The notes under the pieces: model-generated
Databases searched by the model: none
The model's input: only the letters and a program-made list of their open reading frames with translations
What the model was told of the DNA's origin: nothing
Position numbers and translations under genes: made by a program
Assembly: GCA_000727475.1 (NCBI GenBank)
Contig: KL647292.1
Coordinates: 2,609,592 to 2,673,591, forward strand
Reading direction: 5' to 3'
From: Sarcocystis neurona
Lineage: Eukaryota; Apicomplexa; Conoidasida; Eucoccidiorida; Sarcocystidae
Length of the DNA: 64,000 nucleotides
Shown: in pieces, positions 36,301 through 44,534 of the stretch
Position numbering within the stretch: position 1 is the stretch's first letter
Layout: every line of letters begins with the position of its first letter

Positions 36301-36554
36301 TGACTACTGGAACCTTGCGTAGGGAAAGGAGTAATAGCAGCGGCGTACGCAGAGACAGGACGGAACGGCAAGAGGCGAGACTGCCTAGGGGGCGAGCTGA
36401 AGCAGAAAGGGGAAGGCGGCCGCTGCGGCTGCTGCAGCCGCATAGCAGAAGCCGCTGTCGGCTGCTCTTGCGCAGATGCTGCCAGCGTCCATGGCAGCAG
36501 CGCGTGCAGCTCGGACTCTTCACGAGCAGCAGCCCCCAGTATGCCGAAGCGTGC
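17658..36554 (-). CDS. giant tetratricopeptide-repeat (TPR) protein gene
   Basis: Minus-strand exons, in order: 36554-35482, 34319-about 34240, about 33656-33420, 31215-31127, 29991-29944, 27050-26930, 25684-about 22600, 20780-20705, 18624-18554, 17722-17658, and possibly 17146-17027. Most joins agree in phase; 34.2 to 33.6 kb and 22.6 to 20.78 kb are unresolved. The joined protein shows four TPR units spaced 37-40 residues apart, each with an A-x-x-x-L/I-x-x-x-helix core (AYKLGILFENKNLFVQAL, AHNSIAIDCMRCQLYEEA, AHMNLGLVSNLVGAWTEA, ALANLSLASLPAGDIEDS). A long Ala-rich segment follows, then another TPR-like helix pair (GLIDAAEGKYSQAAAHLF) and a basic tail. TPR solenoids bind partner proteins; the 40-residue spacing resembles LGN- or kinesin-light-chain-like repeats. 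The partner and cell role are unknown, and the 5' end is not found. Confidence 0.65.
17723..18553 (-). other. intron with TA/CATA microsatellites
   Basis: Between the 17.7 and 18.6 kb exons lie TA and CATA runs (17,900-18,100; 18,200-18,240; 18,480-18,500) and a short higher-complexity part at 17,760-17,870. That part could encode an acidic peptide on minus, but its phase does not fit either neighbour, so it is left as intron. Confidence 0.5.
18554..18624 (-). CDS. TPR gene exon (second helix of a TPR pair)
   Basis: The acceptor CTGCAG|C (or the next CAG three bases on, same phase) and donor GCAG|GTGTAT bound 71 nt. Two bases (AG) carried from the 20.7 kb exon complete the first codon. The peptide RAHVCLLQMRSAPRLCASL continues the helix pair begun in the upstream exon. 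One base is carried forward to the 17.7 kb exon. Confidence 0.6.
18625..20704 (-). other. intron with purine-rich minisatellite
   Basis: On the plus strand this intron is very purine-rich (GAAGAGGA, GGAGAA), which is C/T-rich in the sense of the gene. It contains the diverged minisatellite at 19.0-19.55 kb. Frames in 19.57-20.1 kb on both strands were examined; none joins in phase to the flanking exons. Confidence 0.5.
19020..19550. repeat. diverged minisatellite (GCGGCTCTGTTCAC...AGAAAG)
   Basis: Recurring cores of the form C-GG-CCCTG/CTCTG-TT/CT-GACGAGAAAG or CACAAGAAAG occur near 19,210, 19,295, 19,400, 19,440, 19,495 and 19,530, separated by purine-rich spacers of 35-100 bp. The copies are strongly diverged. 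The array lies inside an intron of the TPR gene. Confidence 0.55.
20705..20780 (-). CDS. TPR gene exon (additional TPR helix)
   Basis: The acceptor GCGACGCAG|GG and donor TTCAG|GTATTT bound 76 nt (2 + 24 codons + 2). It encodes ELQKHQGLIDAAEGKYSQAA and then AHLF, with the G-x-x-x-A-A-x-G-x-Y-x-x-A-A TPR signature. The two trailing bases fit the 18.6 kb exon. The upstream join needs one carried base and is not resolved; a 20-nt micro-exon near 21.93 kb is a possible but unproven bridge. Confidence 0.6.
20781..22503 (-). other. intron: purine-rich tracts and CA/CATA repeats
   Basis: This interval contains the CA/CATA array at 21.26-21.67 kb and a region of ordinary complexity at 21.68-22.43 kb. 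The latter has open frames on both strands but no phase-consistent splice pair that I can defend. A G run occurs at about 22,444-22,453. Confidence 0.45.
21262..21675. repeat. CA/CATA microsatellite array
   Basis: About 410 bp of ACAC and ACATAC units with TACATGCATAC interruptions. The His/Thr-rich plus and Cys/Val/Tyr-rich minus frames across it are repeat products. Confidence 0.9.
22504..25684 (-). CDS. TPR gene exon with about 1000-residue Ala-rich segment
   Basis: The acceptor GCCGCTGCAG|G at 25,685 follows a C/T-rich tract. With GG carried from the 27.0 kb exon it makes Gly, then DIEDSRKCLQFHVETLEQLL, which completes the fourth TPR. The frame then stays open to a TGA at 22,506-22,504 (about 1059 codons). 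It is mostly Ala with Ser, Glu and Gly, and mixed islands such as VKERVSFAVPVYEEEG (23,660-23,715) and a basic C-terminal part (WKAKKGAATASLKTKKFSRT). The exon may end before the TGA, for example at CAG|GTGTAC near 22,613. A donor soon after the TPR (AAG|GTGGCT) would remove the Ala segment, but the long open frame argues that it is translated. Confidence 0.6.
25685..26929 (-). other. intron with C/T-rich sense tract and TA repeat
   Basis: The part next to the acceptor (25,690-26,100) is strongly C/T-rich in the sense of the gene, as expected upstream of a 3' splice site. The frame that continues through it is Phe/Ser/Leu-rich and is treated as read-through. TA runs lie at 26,118-26,160. Confidence 0.55.
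26930..27050 (-). CDS. TPR gene exon (TPR units 3-4)
   Basis: The acceptor GGCATGCAG|GT and donor GCTGG|GTAAGC bound 121 nt (2 + 39 codons + 2). A G carried from the 29.9 kb exon makes Gly. The peptide AWTEAASHYRVAAALAATHE is helix B of TPR 3, and RLRQSLALANLSLASL is helix A of TPR 4. Spacing to the flanking TPR helices is the expected 40 residues, which is independent support for the splice model. Confidence 0.75.
27195..28560. repeat. degenerate GATA tetranucleotide array (about 1.35 kb)
   Basis: Almost unbroken GATA/TAGA units with variants (GGTAGA, GATAGG, CAGATA) on the plus strand. It lies in the TPR gene intron between 27,050 and 29,944. TA runs occur at 28,265-28,290 and 28,330-28,352. 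It has no coding content. Confidence 0.9.
28600..28990. other. complex, GC-richer island inside repeat intron
   Basis: Between the GATA array and the GAGA/TA block sits about 390 bp of ordinary complexity. It holds a 100-codon plus-strand ATG frame (28,682-28,984) and minus frames with donor-like and acceptor-like sites. The flanking TPR exons already join in phase without it, so it is not needed for the TPR protein. It might be an alternative exon, a nested short gene or nothing. Confidence 0.35.
29030..29380. repeat. GAGA and TA repeat block
   Basis: GACAGAGA/GAGAGA runs (29,050-29,110; 29,160-29,180) alternate with TA/CATA runs (29,128-29,142; 29,280-29,310). Intronic. Confidence 0.8.
29555..29832 (+). 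repeat. G/A-rich minisatellite (GGGAGACGGGGACA)
   Basis: An almost pure purine strand built from GGGAGAC, GGGGACA and GGGAGTG units, ending in GAGAGACA repeats. Many GGG and GGGG runs lie close together. In the sense of the TPR gene it is a C/T-rich intron tract directly preceding a short spacer before the exon at 29,944-29,991. Confidence 0.85.
29944..29991 (-). CDS. TPR gene micro-exon, 48 nt
   Basis: The acceptor TTTTTCCCACAG|AC and donor GTCG|GTAAGC bound 48 nt. AC completes the Asp codon begun in the 31.1 kb exon, then KYIAHMNLGLVSNLV follows, and a final G is passed on. It encodes helix A of TPR 3. Both splice sites are strong and both phases fit. Confidence 0.8.
29992..31126 (-). other. 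intron rich in CAG (plus) with 18-bp repeat
   Basis: CAG triplets lie on the plus strand, so the sense strand is CTG-rich. Frames of Leu, Cys and Val on minus (30,192-30,875) and of Ser/Gln on plus are repeat-driven. No exon that fits the flanking phases was found. Confidence 0.5.
30973..31075. repeat. 18-bp tandem repeat, about 5.5 copies
   Basis: The unit CACAAGCTGCGGCAGCAG repeats with an exact 18-bp period and hardly any divergence. It ends 50 bp downstream (gene sense) of the exon at 31,127-31,215. The perfection of the copies suggests recent or homogenised expansion. Confidence 0.9.
31127..31215 (-). CDS. TPR gene exon (TPR unit 2)
   Basis: The acceptor CCCACTAG|C and donor TTTAG|GTAAGG bound 89 nt (1 + 29 codons + 1). 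AG from the 33.4 kb exon plus C makes Ser. IAIDCMRCQLYEEARRHL and TDQLALSKEYL form both helices of TPR 2. The final G joins AC of the 29.9 kb exon to make Asp. Confidence 0.8.
32395..32600. repeat. diverged minisatellite, period about 65 bp
   Basis: Three or more copies share a CTGCTGAAGA or CGGCGGAAGA-like start, GAGAGA, then GCGACGGCAGA and a pyrimidine-rich tail. The clearest two begin near 32,405 and 32,460. Intronic in the TPR gene. Confidence 0.6.
33010..33240. repeat. diverged tandem duplication, offset about 105 bp
   Basis: Copies near 33,010 and 33,112 share GGGAAAGG/GGGAAAGA, then TGAAgG/TGAAaG, GCGGTCTaCATGT and a TA-rich tail. Intronic. Confidence 0.6.
33420..33656 (-). CDS. TPR gene exon (TPR unit 1)
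   Basis: The donor AACAG|GTAACG at 33,420 is clear, and the reading frame is fixed by the next exon. The peptide includes RRYDLLLLLKSSERAGD, then AAYKLGILFENKNLFVQALH and CYKRLLHFALQQKNIQLQIL, the first full TPR. The 5' boundary is uncertain; acceptors at about 33,657 (GCGCAG), 33,642 or even 33,563 are possible, because the upstream exon's donor is also unclear. Confidence 0.7.
34240..34319 (-). CDS. TPR gene exon preceding the solenoid
   Basis: The acceptor TCGAACGCAG|A at 34,320 fits the CG carried from the 35.5 kb exon (Arg), followed by DLHRVHPDFFEATCLNYIVA. The frame stays open to about 34,215. No strong GTAAG or GTGAG donor is visible; GCCG|GTGGGC is the best candidate. The end coordinate is therefore approximate. 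Confidence 0.55.
34365..34570. repeat. TA-containing minisatellite, period about 90 bp
   Basis: Three partial copies of GAGCAGC followed by a TA run and then ACAGAGAtAaCTGTCAA(c/g)GG. Starts are near 34,356, 34,425 and 34,500. Intronic in the TPR gene. Confidence 0.6.
34600..35481 (-). other. intron, mostly unremarkable, with one TA tract
   Basis: Ordinary-complexity sequence with a TA run at 35,268-35,314. Small frames on both strands show no domain or splice support. Confidence 0.5.
35482..36554 (-). CDS. TPR gene 5' exon (Ser/Asn/Gly-rich N-terminal region)
   Basis: The acceptor CTTCGTCTTTGCAG|GCA and donor AGACG|GTGAGC bound 1073 nt (357 codons + 2). The product begins ARFGILGAAAREESELHALL and soon becomes low-complexity, rich in Ser, Asn, Gly and Asp. 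It ends with CLSHSKGVYLRLV. The acceptor shows that a coding or leader exon must lie upstream of 36,554, unless translation starts at an internal Met (MRLQQPQRPPSP, near 36,446). No confident first exon was found in 36.6-37.3 kb. Confidence 0.55.
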
Positions 36555-36599
36555 CTGCAAAGACGAAGAAAGGGGGAGACGCAAGTTCTCTAGATCTTA

Positions 36600-38060
36600 C
36601 TGAATTCGAAGACAGTCACTTATAAACGGCCTAATCCCTACGGAAAGACGTAGCCAAATTCACTCGGCCAAGGCGAACAAGAACGCAGGTACTCGTGTGA
36701 ACGACGCCTCTGTGCGCTATCTATAGATACATAGGCCTATATATATATATATATATATACGCATGCATGTGTATATATATATATATGTAAACTCTACACA
36801 GGCGTAGAGGCGGGGTGTCCAATGTCTGCGAAAAATGCAACACAGAAATATATATATCTGTATGTGTGTGCACATGTATAGTCCAGCATTCGCGTAGGGA
36901 ACCATGTACGTATATATACATGTGTAAAGCTCTGGGTATGAACAGACGTGTACAAACGGAGTCCACTACTCGGCTACAACAGCAGGAAAATGTATTTATA
37001 TTTCTTACTGACATGGGTATTATGATATTGAAAAGAGAGAGAAAGGTAAGTAGGTAAATTGAGATAGATACACAGACAGGCATACACGTAAATTATGGAG
37101 TGTTTATGTACACGTACACACAGGGAAACCGACACGTGCGCAGAGACATACACTAACTTATCTGTGCGCCTCGCGGCCATCTGCAAACCTTCCTGTCAAA
37201 GGTCTTTACGAAAAATAAAGCGACAGTCTCCACTACTGCAACAGACGAGCAGGTGACAGAGACTGCTGCATGCTCGGGGTTGGGGTCTTGTCGCAACACC
37301 GGCTCAAGACGCCAGCGACGGTGCAGAAAAGCAATCAGGTAGGACCCTGCGACAGCATTGCCGCCGACCTAGCTGTCTGCTGTCTCGACTATGAGGAGTG
37401 CTGATGCATACGACTCATGGCAGAGAGTCCAGCTGGCCTCACCAGCCGGAGAGTCACTCATGCAGATACGTGTGTCAGCAACGCAGACGTCGTAGTGTGG
37501 GTTCTGACCCGAGACACTCTTTGTGTGCTCGTACATACTCTTGCTCTACGGAAAGCTCGGCAGAACACCCGTGTAATTGCTGAAGAAGCTGGACACCGCT
37601 GAGACATCTACACGTACTTCAACGAAGCTTGCAGCTGGTCTGCCTTCAGCAAGATGCACATGTATTTGCTCTGACATTCTCAGCTCACACTTGTTCGCTC
37701 CTCGACACAACGTCTGCGCAGCTGGTATCCTCTACCCCCAGGAACACTCTGTTCAAGAAGCTGGTGCAAGACGCAGACGCTTGCACTCGGCAAATCAGAG
37801 TAAGTCAAGGCTTAGACGTCCAAACGTCAAAACCGACCTGCTGGATGTGCACGCTGCTGCTTTGTGAGACGGATGTTGCTACTGACCAAAGGTTTTCTTC
37901 ATTGGCCTTCTGCTAGAACGTGGACTTCATGAGGAAGCGTATGCTAGTGGTCTGCTCTGTCTCTCAAGGACTAACGCTAGGGACTGTGTAGTTCTTCGTA
38001 GGATAGGTTTACACTCGGTAGAGCGTACTCCATACAAATCACACACTTCACAAGACCCGT
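36600..38060. other. intergenic/upstream region with TA repeats and short plus-strand frames
   Basis: TA runs at 36,736-36,790 and 36,900-36,925. From 37,390 to 37,920 the plus strand has two adjacent short frames (37,417-37,602 and 37,577-37,867) of balanced composition. A good donor sequence, CAGA|GTAAGT, lies at 37,798-37,806. They could be exons of an unrecognised gene, but there is no domain or matching acceptor, so I do not call a gene. Confidence 0.35.
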
Positions 38061-38067
38061 TTCACCG

Positions 38068-40028
38068 TTACTGACACTCAGATTTTTCGGGTCTGCAGCA
38101 CGAAGCCCCCACAACTTCCTCTGTGTCAGAAGAGTCGCCGAAGCAGCGGACCTGCTGCGCATCTGTAGGGCAGTCAGCGCCTTCCACGCGCCCGGTTCTG
38201 GCGAAGTAGCGACGCCGCTCAAGCTTAGGGCTGTTGCTAGTGCTGCCAGAAAAAGAAAACTTCTTTTTCACAATAGTAGGTTCCGTCTTCGCCGGTCTTC
38301 CACGCCTTCCTGTCTCCGACGGTTTGCATTGTTCCTCTGTTGTAGCGTCTTCTCCGCGTGGGGGCTGCTGCAGCCTGTGTCGCACCTGTGCAAGCATCTG
38401 CTGGCGCGGCGTCACCTGTTTCTCGAAACATGAATACTCGAGAGAACTTGGTGGTACCTCTGCGTCGTCCAGGACAGGTACGAAGTCCTTATCTTCTTGC
38501 GGCGCTTCCGCAGTGCATTGTTCACTGTAGCCACTCGACAGTTCCTGTTGCTGCTTGAGCAGCAAGTCCAAGTCATAACGCGAACTAGCCTCTTTCACGC
38601 ACGCAGGACACCAGCAGATCATCTCGATACTTAAGTCACCCCTTGCCTTCGGTGTCGTGCCGGTGCCTGCGCATGGTGTAGCAAGGCAGGCACTGCCTCG
38701 CAAAAGTAAACACGGATTAACGGCATTAGCGCTGGGCGAGGATGCGGTGCCGTTGTGGATTTTCTTTCGTACTGCTAACCCTCCGGCAGCTCGCAGCGGC
38801 TCTCCTGCATTGCCGGGCGATTCTGCTGCTCCTGCAGTCCTGGGCCGTGCTGCCGCCGCGATGCCTTCTTCGTCCTCTCCTGCAACGAGCGATCGCGCTG
38901 CTGCAGTGGCAGGTCGCGCTGCTGCAAACGCTGCTGCTTTCCACGTTCGTGCTGCAACAACACCTGCCACCAGCTCTGCTCCACTCACGTTGCTTTTTGA
39001 GACACCAGCTCCGCGGGCTGCTCCTGCTGCCGCTGACCCTGTTTTGGTTGTCACTGCGAGTGGTGCGGTTTCAAAGAGGGCTCCTGCTGCTGCGTTTCTT
39101 CCTGCGAATGTGCTTTTTGCTGGACCAGCCGTTGCGGCCTTTGTTGCAAGCAGCGGCGTTGTCGCGTTGCCTTCAGCTGAAGTCCGAGTCAGTGTCGTAA
39201 GAGGGCTCGAAGGCCTGTTGCTGTTGATCTCTCGCGCTGAGCGCGGTCTCGTCCCCATTACAAAGTCAGATGAAATGGCAGGAGCTGAATCAACACGCGC
39301 GCCGGCTAATGCATGCGCGGTTCCTGTCGCGGCTACTGGTGTAGCTCTTGCTGAATGCGAACACCTGTTAACTCCCGCTGCTGATGCAATTTCTGGTAAT
39401 GATGTGCCTGCTGGTATAGCCGCTGCGCGTGCAGACCCAGCAGCATCTGCTGCACCACCTGTCGGTGTCCCATGTACTTCTGCACTCTGACGGCCGAAAG
39501 GAGTCACTGAAGGGCCTAACATCACAGCAGCAGACGCCGGCCGATTGATTCCTCCTCCAATGTGGAGTCGACCGTCTGCAGCTGCTTTTGCTATTGTTCT
39601 AACTCGTCGCTGCCTACTACGTGAATTTCCTCCGACTACGCCTGATGTTGCCGCCACCCCTGCTATTTTTAACGCGCCGAATGCATTTTCGCCCAATTCT
39701 GCTTCGTTTGTATGCTTCGTCGTAGCTTTTGGTGACACCGCTAGGCCTCGCTGTCCCGCTCTTGCCGAAAACGCTGCTGTTGTGGATCCCGTGCCTGTAA
39801 CTGGTCGTGCTGCTGCTGCCGGTCTCCACGGAGCTGTCGCAGGTCGGGTCACTTTCATTGATGCGTCTGCCGGCTTGGGTGTGCCGCTGCTGTCGACCGG
39901 CGAAGCGGCATAGAGTCTGCCCTGGTGAGCACCTGCATCGCCTTGTCTGGCGGAAGGTACGCGTGGAGCAGGTCCGCAAGCAGGAGTGGGAAGTGATGTA
40001 GTCCAACATACCTGACCAAAAACGCCAT
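38068..40028 (-). CDS. Ala-rich protein with AT-hook-like motif (two exons)
   Basis: Proposed exons are 40,028-40,012 (starting MAFLVR, ATG in a GCGATGG context) and 39,946-38,068 (TAA), joined across a 65-nt intron, AG|GTATGT to CCGCCAG|A, for about 631 residues. The intron resolves a frame conflict at this point. The protein is rich in Ala, Gly, Thr and Arg, with scattered R-P-A/R-S/T-A elements (RPATAP, RPASAA, RPRSAR). A CWCPAC cluster precedes a Gln-rich helix (YDLDLLLKQQQELSSGY), and near the C-terminus are GRRGRPAK, an AT-hook core, and IVKKKFSFSG, a basic-phenylalanine segment. An AT-hook would suggest DNA or chromatin contact, but one short motif is weak evidence. An upstream exon cannot be excluded because CCCCTTAGCAG at 40,101 looks like an acceptor. 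Confidence 0.6.
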
Positions 40029-40099
40029 CGCTGCTCGCCGGCATTGAGCCACTGGAGGAAAATGTATCACACAAGAAGGAACCGTGGAAGAACTCCCTG

Positions 40100-43000
40100 C
40101 TAAGGGGAACGGAGTACACTGGTGTCGTACGCAGAACGGAGACAAGGCAAACTCATAACGTAGCGTACGTCCCTCGGCAAACCAACCGCAGCATGCGGAC
40201 CTTCATCGTGACACCGAGTTCCGGTGTAAAAGACGTCGGAAAAGAAAGGAGCGGCACCCCAAAAAGCACGCTTGCAATGCGTACACAACGGGTTGAAGCC
40301 AGCCGATCCCAGACAGACCTACACGGGTACGGAACCGTGGTATCTACGCGGTCTACAGGGCAGAGACAGAGTCAGGACAAAAGGTCAGGAAAGAATTTCT
40401 TGTCGTTCCTGTGGAGCGCATTAAGAAGAGGAGCTGATAGGTGCTGCAGCCACCTCTTACTTAAGCACAGCTCGAAGAATAGAGACGACGCCACATGAGC
40501 TCAAGTTCGCTTTGACTCCGTGCTCCCCGCACTGCGTTGAACACGGATACGAAGGGGAAAGAGGTTGTGTTGACACCACTCGGCGCATAAAGCGTGTCAG
40601 ACACAGTCAAGATAAAAGACACTCTAGACCTGCGTCTCCCTTGAAGCTATCATCGTCAGAAGCTTTTATCTTGAGCAGCAGCCGAAGATGAGAAGCGTGG
40701 CGCTGTTTGAAGAAGGCCCTAGAGTGACAGCAAACCAACACGGTGGCTGGAATACATTATGTTTAAAAAGGAAGACGAGGCATAAGGGACACAATACCAG
40801 TGGGTAGCTTTACAAGGGCCGTCAGAAGACTGTCACACGTGGCCTTCTCGACTGCTTTTCGGACCACGGTGCGACGCAGCGTGAAGCAGGAGTTTACATA
40901 GAGCAACGAAACAGCCGTACACGTCTACGCACTGGAGAGCGGGCTTGGAGGTGTGCTTAGAAATCCAAGTGTCTGGGGCTTCAAAGAAGAAACACAATGA
41001 GGAAGTGGGTGAAATATAACCCGCGCGAAGAAATTTAGAAAAACATAGGTGAGGGCCTAAAAGGTATAGCATGTTACAGAGAATGAGGGTGGGAGGTGCT
41101 CACAGAGATGAGAGCAGAGCAACTGTCTTTTCCTCGTCACAAGATCTGTAAAGTTTTCTGTGGCGTGAGATGCAGAGCCAGCAGTGCCTAAACCTCATGT
41201 TGCTCGCGTGAGTGCCCTGCATACTGAGAAAAGTCAAACTGCATTGAGACGAATGCGCGAACGCTGAAGCCAAAGAGCAAGGTGGGACCCTAGATGACAG
41301 GTGGAAGGCCTGCGAAAGAATTCAGGGAGTTTGGTAACGCACTGCGGGATTATAGTCTCTATCGGAGTGTCCTACAGTTCTGACACTTCGGAGCAAACGG
41401 GAAAAGGAGACAGGGCAATGTGTGAGAGAGAAAGACTTTACTTGCCCATATGAAACTTTACGTGAAAATGAGCTGCGTAGAAGTAAGCACGCATAGATCT
41501 GTAAACGTGAAAGTTTGTGGGGCACACATGGATCGACGGTAACGCGTTGCAAGTCCACAGGCATTCACAGGTCATATACCGGCAAAATGGTAAATAGCAT
41601 ATGCGTACGTTTCTGCATTCCTCCTCACAAAATCACATACGTATACCTGTGCTGCGGGACTGGGCCTGCATGCAGAAAAGCGTTGGAGAACAGAAACTGC
41701 AGTATCAGTTTCCCTCAAACGCTTACTCTGCTACCGGCGTACACTGCGAATCAGCAAGCATCACAGAACGCTCTTTGAATGTGGGGGGAAGCCCTCTACT
41801 GAGTTGAAAGCCATCACATCGCTATCCAAGATACTAATGTGGTAGCGCTGACGCCTTGGCGACGGAGTTGATTTTTTTCGATTGGACTTGTTAAGCATAC
41901 ACTAGGGAGCTTGGAGTTCCACCGACGCCAACATTTATTTCGTGTCGCGTATTCGACAGGTGCAGCATTGTAAGATTTAGACACATAATGACGTATTGGT
42001 GTACGTTTAGAGAATGGTACAGAAAACGTGTATTTGTCGTTAGTTACAGTAGGAATGCTAGCACCGTTGCCCGCGCGCAGGGTCGTCATTAGAGGTGCAC
42101 ACCATCCACTCCAGAGCGCATAATACACCAACGCTGTCCCACTCAGAAGTGTGAGCGTGTGCGAATGTGTTTATGTGCACATTCACATACACAATCCTGA
42201 GTTGTGTGTAATTCTAGGCGTATGCACACGTGTCTTAGGAAGACCACACTGTAGTCGTCGCCAGCGTGTCGCAGGCTATGGACTATTAGGAGGGAAGAAA
42301 AGATGGTGAAAACGTGAAATATACACAACCACACGGAGAAAAGCACTGCGCGAGAGAATAAGGAATTGTACACGGAATCAACGACGTTACAGCGTAGAAG
42401 GCACGAAGGTCTTTTAGGGACGTGGGAAATGCGAGGTCAATAACATTGACTGCAATTTCCTCCTAGGCGCTCGTCAGACTGCAAGTAATTCCTTTAGTGT
42501 ACGCCCGTGCCCCCGCGAGACAGGCGCAGCAGACGCCCAAGTTTGACTAGCGCTGGCAGAGCAGGGGTCTCGGTGCTGACATGTGTCAACACGTCTGCAC
42601 TCTTTCGCAGGAGTGTCCACAATTACCTGCGTGCGTGTACGCGTCATATATACCATTGTGAGAAATGTACACACGTATACGTTTATATATATATATGTTT
42701 ACTTGTGTATACATATATATATCTGTATATACACGTATGTATCACCGACATAGGAATGTACTGTGTGTGTATGTTGCGGGGTGGCTATCGATTGTGTGGG
42801 GCTCACCGGCGCTGCTGTGAGACAGCTCACCGAGCAGCAAACTGCGTCAAATTCTCGAGACAAGTGTACTGTTCCCATAAAAAGAATGCAGCCGCCCGTA
42901 GTAACGAGCGGGAGACGAGTACACAAGAAAGGAGTAAAGTGCCAAGTATCGAAAAGACCTTGACCATCCCGCCAAAATGATAAGTCGCCCAAACGACAGC

Positions 43001-43375
43001 CCCGTAGGGGGCCCGCCAGATGCCCTCTTGTCTCTCCTTCCGCATCTGAGCAGTCGCATGCGAAAAGACGAAAAAGTCAATAACAGAGTAAATACGAGGT
43101 GTGAGCACAAGGAAGTCTTTCTCGAAACCGCCTCAATTGTAGTTGAATACGAGGCAGAAACAAGAGCGGGCGGCACATACCAAGAGCAATAGCCTGCACG
43201 ACCTCGCTGGGCTTACTGCAGACACACTCTGTGTCAGACGTCACGGCTATTCACACCGTCCATACATGCACACACACATACGTGTACGGGAGGAAGTCTA
43301 CGAACTTTCTTCTGCCAGGCGGTCTTTGGGTGGTCAATAGATCCCGCGGCTGCACAGGGTGTAACTCCTTGGAAC
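40100..43375. other. repeat-poor intergenic region
   Basis: Balanced composition and few simple repeats, apart from a TA/CATA patch at 42,680-42,740. The longest ATG frame is 40,193-40,498 plus (101 codons, Ser/Arg/Lys-rich); it has no family signature. It probably includes 5' regions of the two divergent genes that flank it. No tRNA-like cloverleaf or terminator was recognised by eye. Confidence 0.45.
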
Positions 43376-44534
43376 ATGCGGAATAGTCAAGCGCCGCATA
43401 GCGAAGAGGAGGACTTTTTGCTGACGGGCGAGGAAGCTGCTGATGATAAGTTTTTGATCGATGAAGATTATTTGGGTGGAACGTTGGCGGAGCCGCACAC
43501 AAAAATCGATCGCTTCTCCAGACGAGATGATACGCAGACTCTGGAGGTCGTCAGGCAAGCCGCCGTTCTGGTTTCAACAGAGGAAGAGAAGGATGCAAAA
43601 GCGGATGAATATCGAGGGTCAAGCAAGGAAGAGAACAGTGAAGAGGAACGACGAGCGTTAACAAGGGATGAGCAAACGCACGAAGCAGGTGTGTCGCCAG
43701 GAGCAGATGATACGGAGATCTTTTTCTCCGCTGCTTCTCGAACAAAGCTCAATGGAAAGGACACTCCCCGTCTCATGTTGAACGAGTCACGAGTATTGTC
43801 TGGGAAAAAAGATGCCGAGTGTCACCCTGCGGAAGAACATCGCTTGCATACCGGCAGAATGGAAGGTGAGTTCCAGCCTCCTTTCGTGCCACTGTCTCGA
43901 GCGCCCACTACGTCAAACGGCGGGGAAAGAGATCAACGTCTAAGTGCGGGAGGAGCACGAAGTCCGATTTTCCTTACAGACAGGAGCACCAAGCCCCTAA
44001 GTGCTAATTCGTCTCCCTATCCACAACCATCTTCGTCAGGCTCTCCCGTTGATGGGGAAGAGGGCAACGCTAGGAGATCCGGGAACCCGTCTACCTCGAA
44101 CACAGGGAGATTGGCGGTTTTCGATTCTCTAGACAATGGACCTAAGATTCGCGAAGGATTCGACCGCGTTACGAACCTCTTGGCCGGCTTGGATGAAAAA
44201 GTGGAGAAGCTCGTTGGCGACCACGAGCGAGACTTCCTTCTTGCCTACCGAACACACATGTACGCCATTCAGCAGCAGATGGAGTATTTCAAGAGAAAGG
44301 CTGACGAGGAACAAGCGAAAATTTTCCGGGATATGAAAGTTCGAAGTCTTGAGAAGGAACTTAGCTGGTTTATGTCGGAAGCCCTCAGACTTGATGGCCT
44401 CTGCAAACACTACCAAAGCAATCTTGAAAAGTGGAGAGCCAGAGCGGAGGCTCTCGCTGAGGATAGAAATTTTCTTGAGACACAAATCAAATCATGCAAG
44501 AGGCAGTCGCGAGCTTTACAAGCGAGAGTTGACG
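43376..44534 (+). CDS. coiled-coil gene exon 1
   Basis: ATG at 43,376 to donor GACG|GTAAGG, leaving one base. The read-through frame would stop 11 bases later, which supports use of the donor. The last 60 codons are helical and rich in Glu, Lys, Arg and Leu. Confidence 0.8.

Noticed and set aside
38640..39913. Long plus-strand Ala/Pro-rich frames opposite the 38-40 kb gene
   Set aside because: Antisense shadows of the minus-strand Ala-rich exon. Minus has the splice-supported start, the ordered C-terminus and the motifs.
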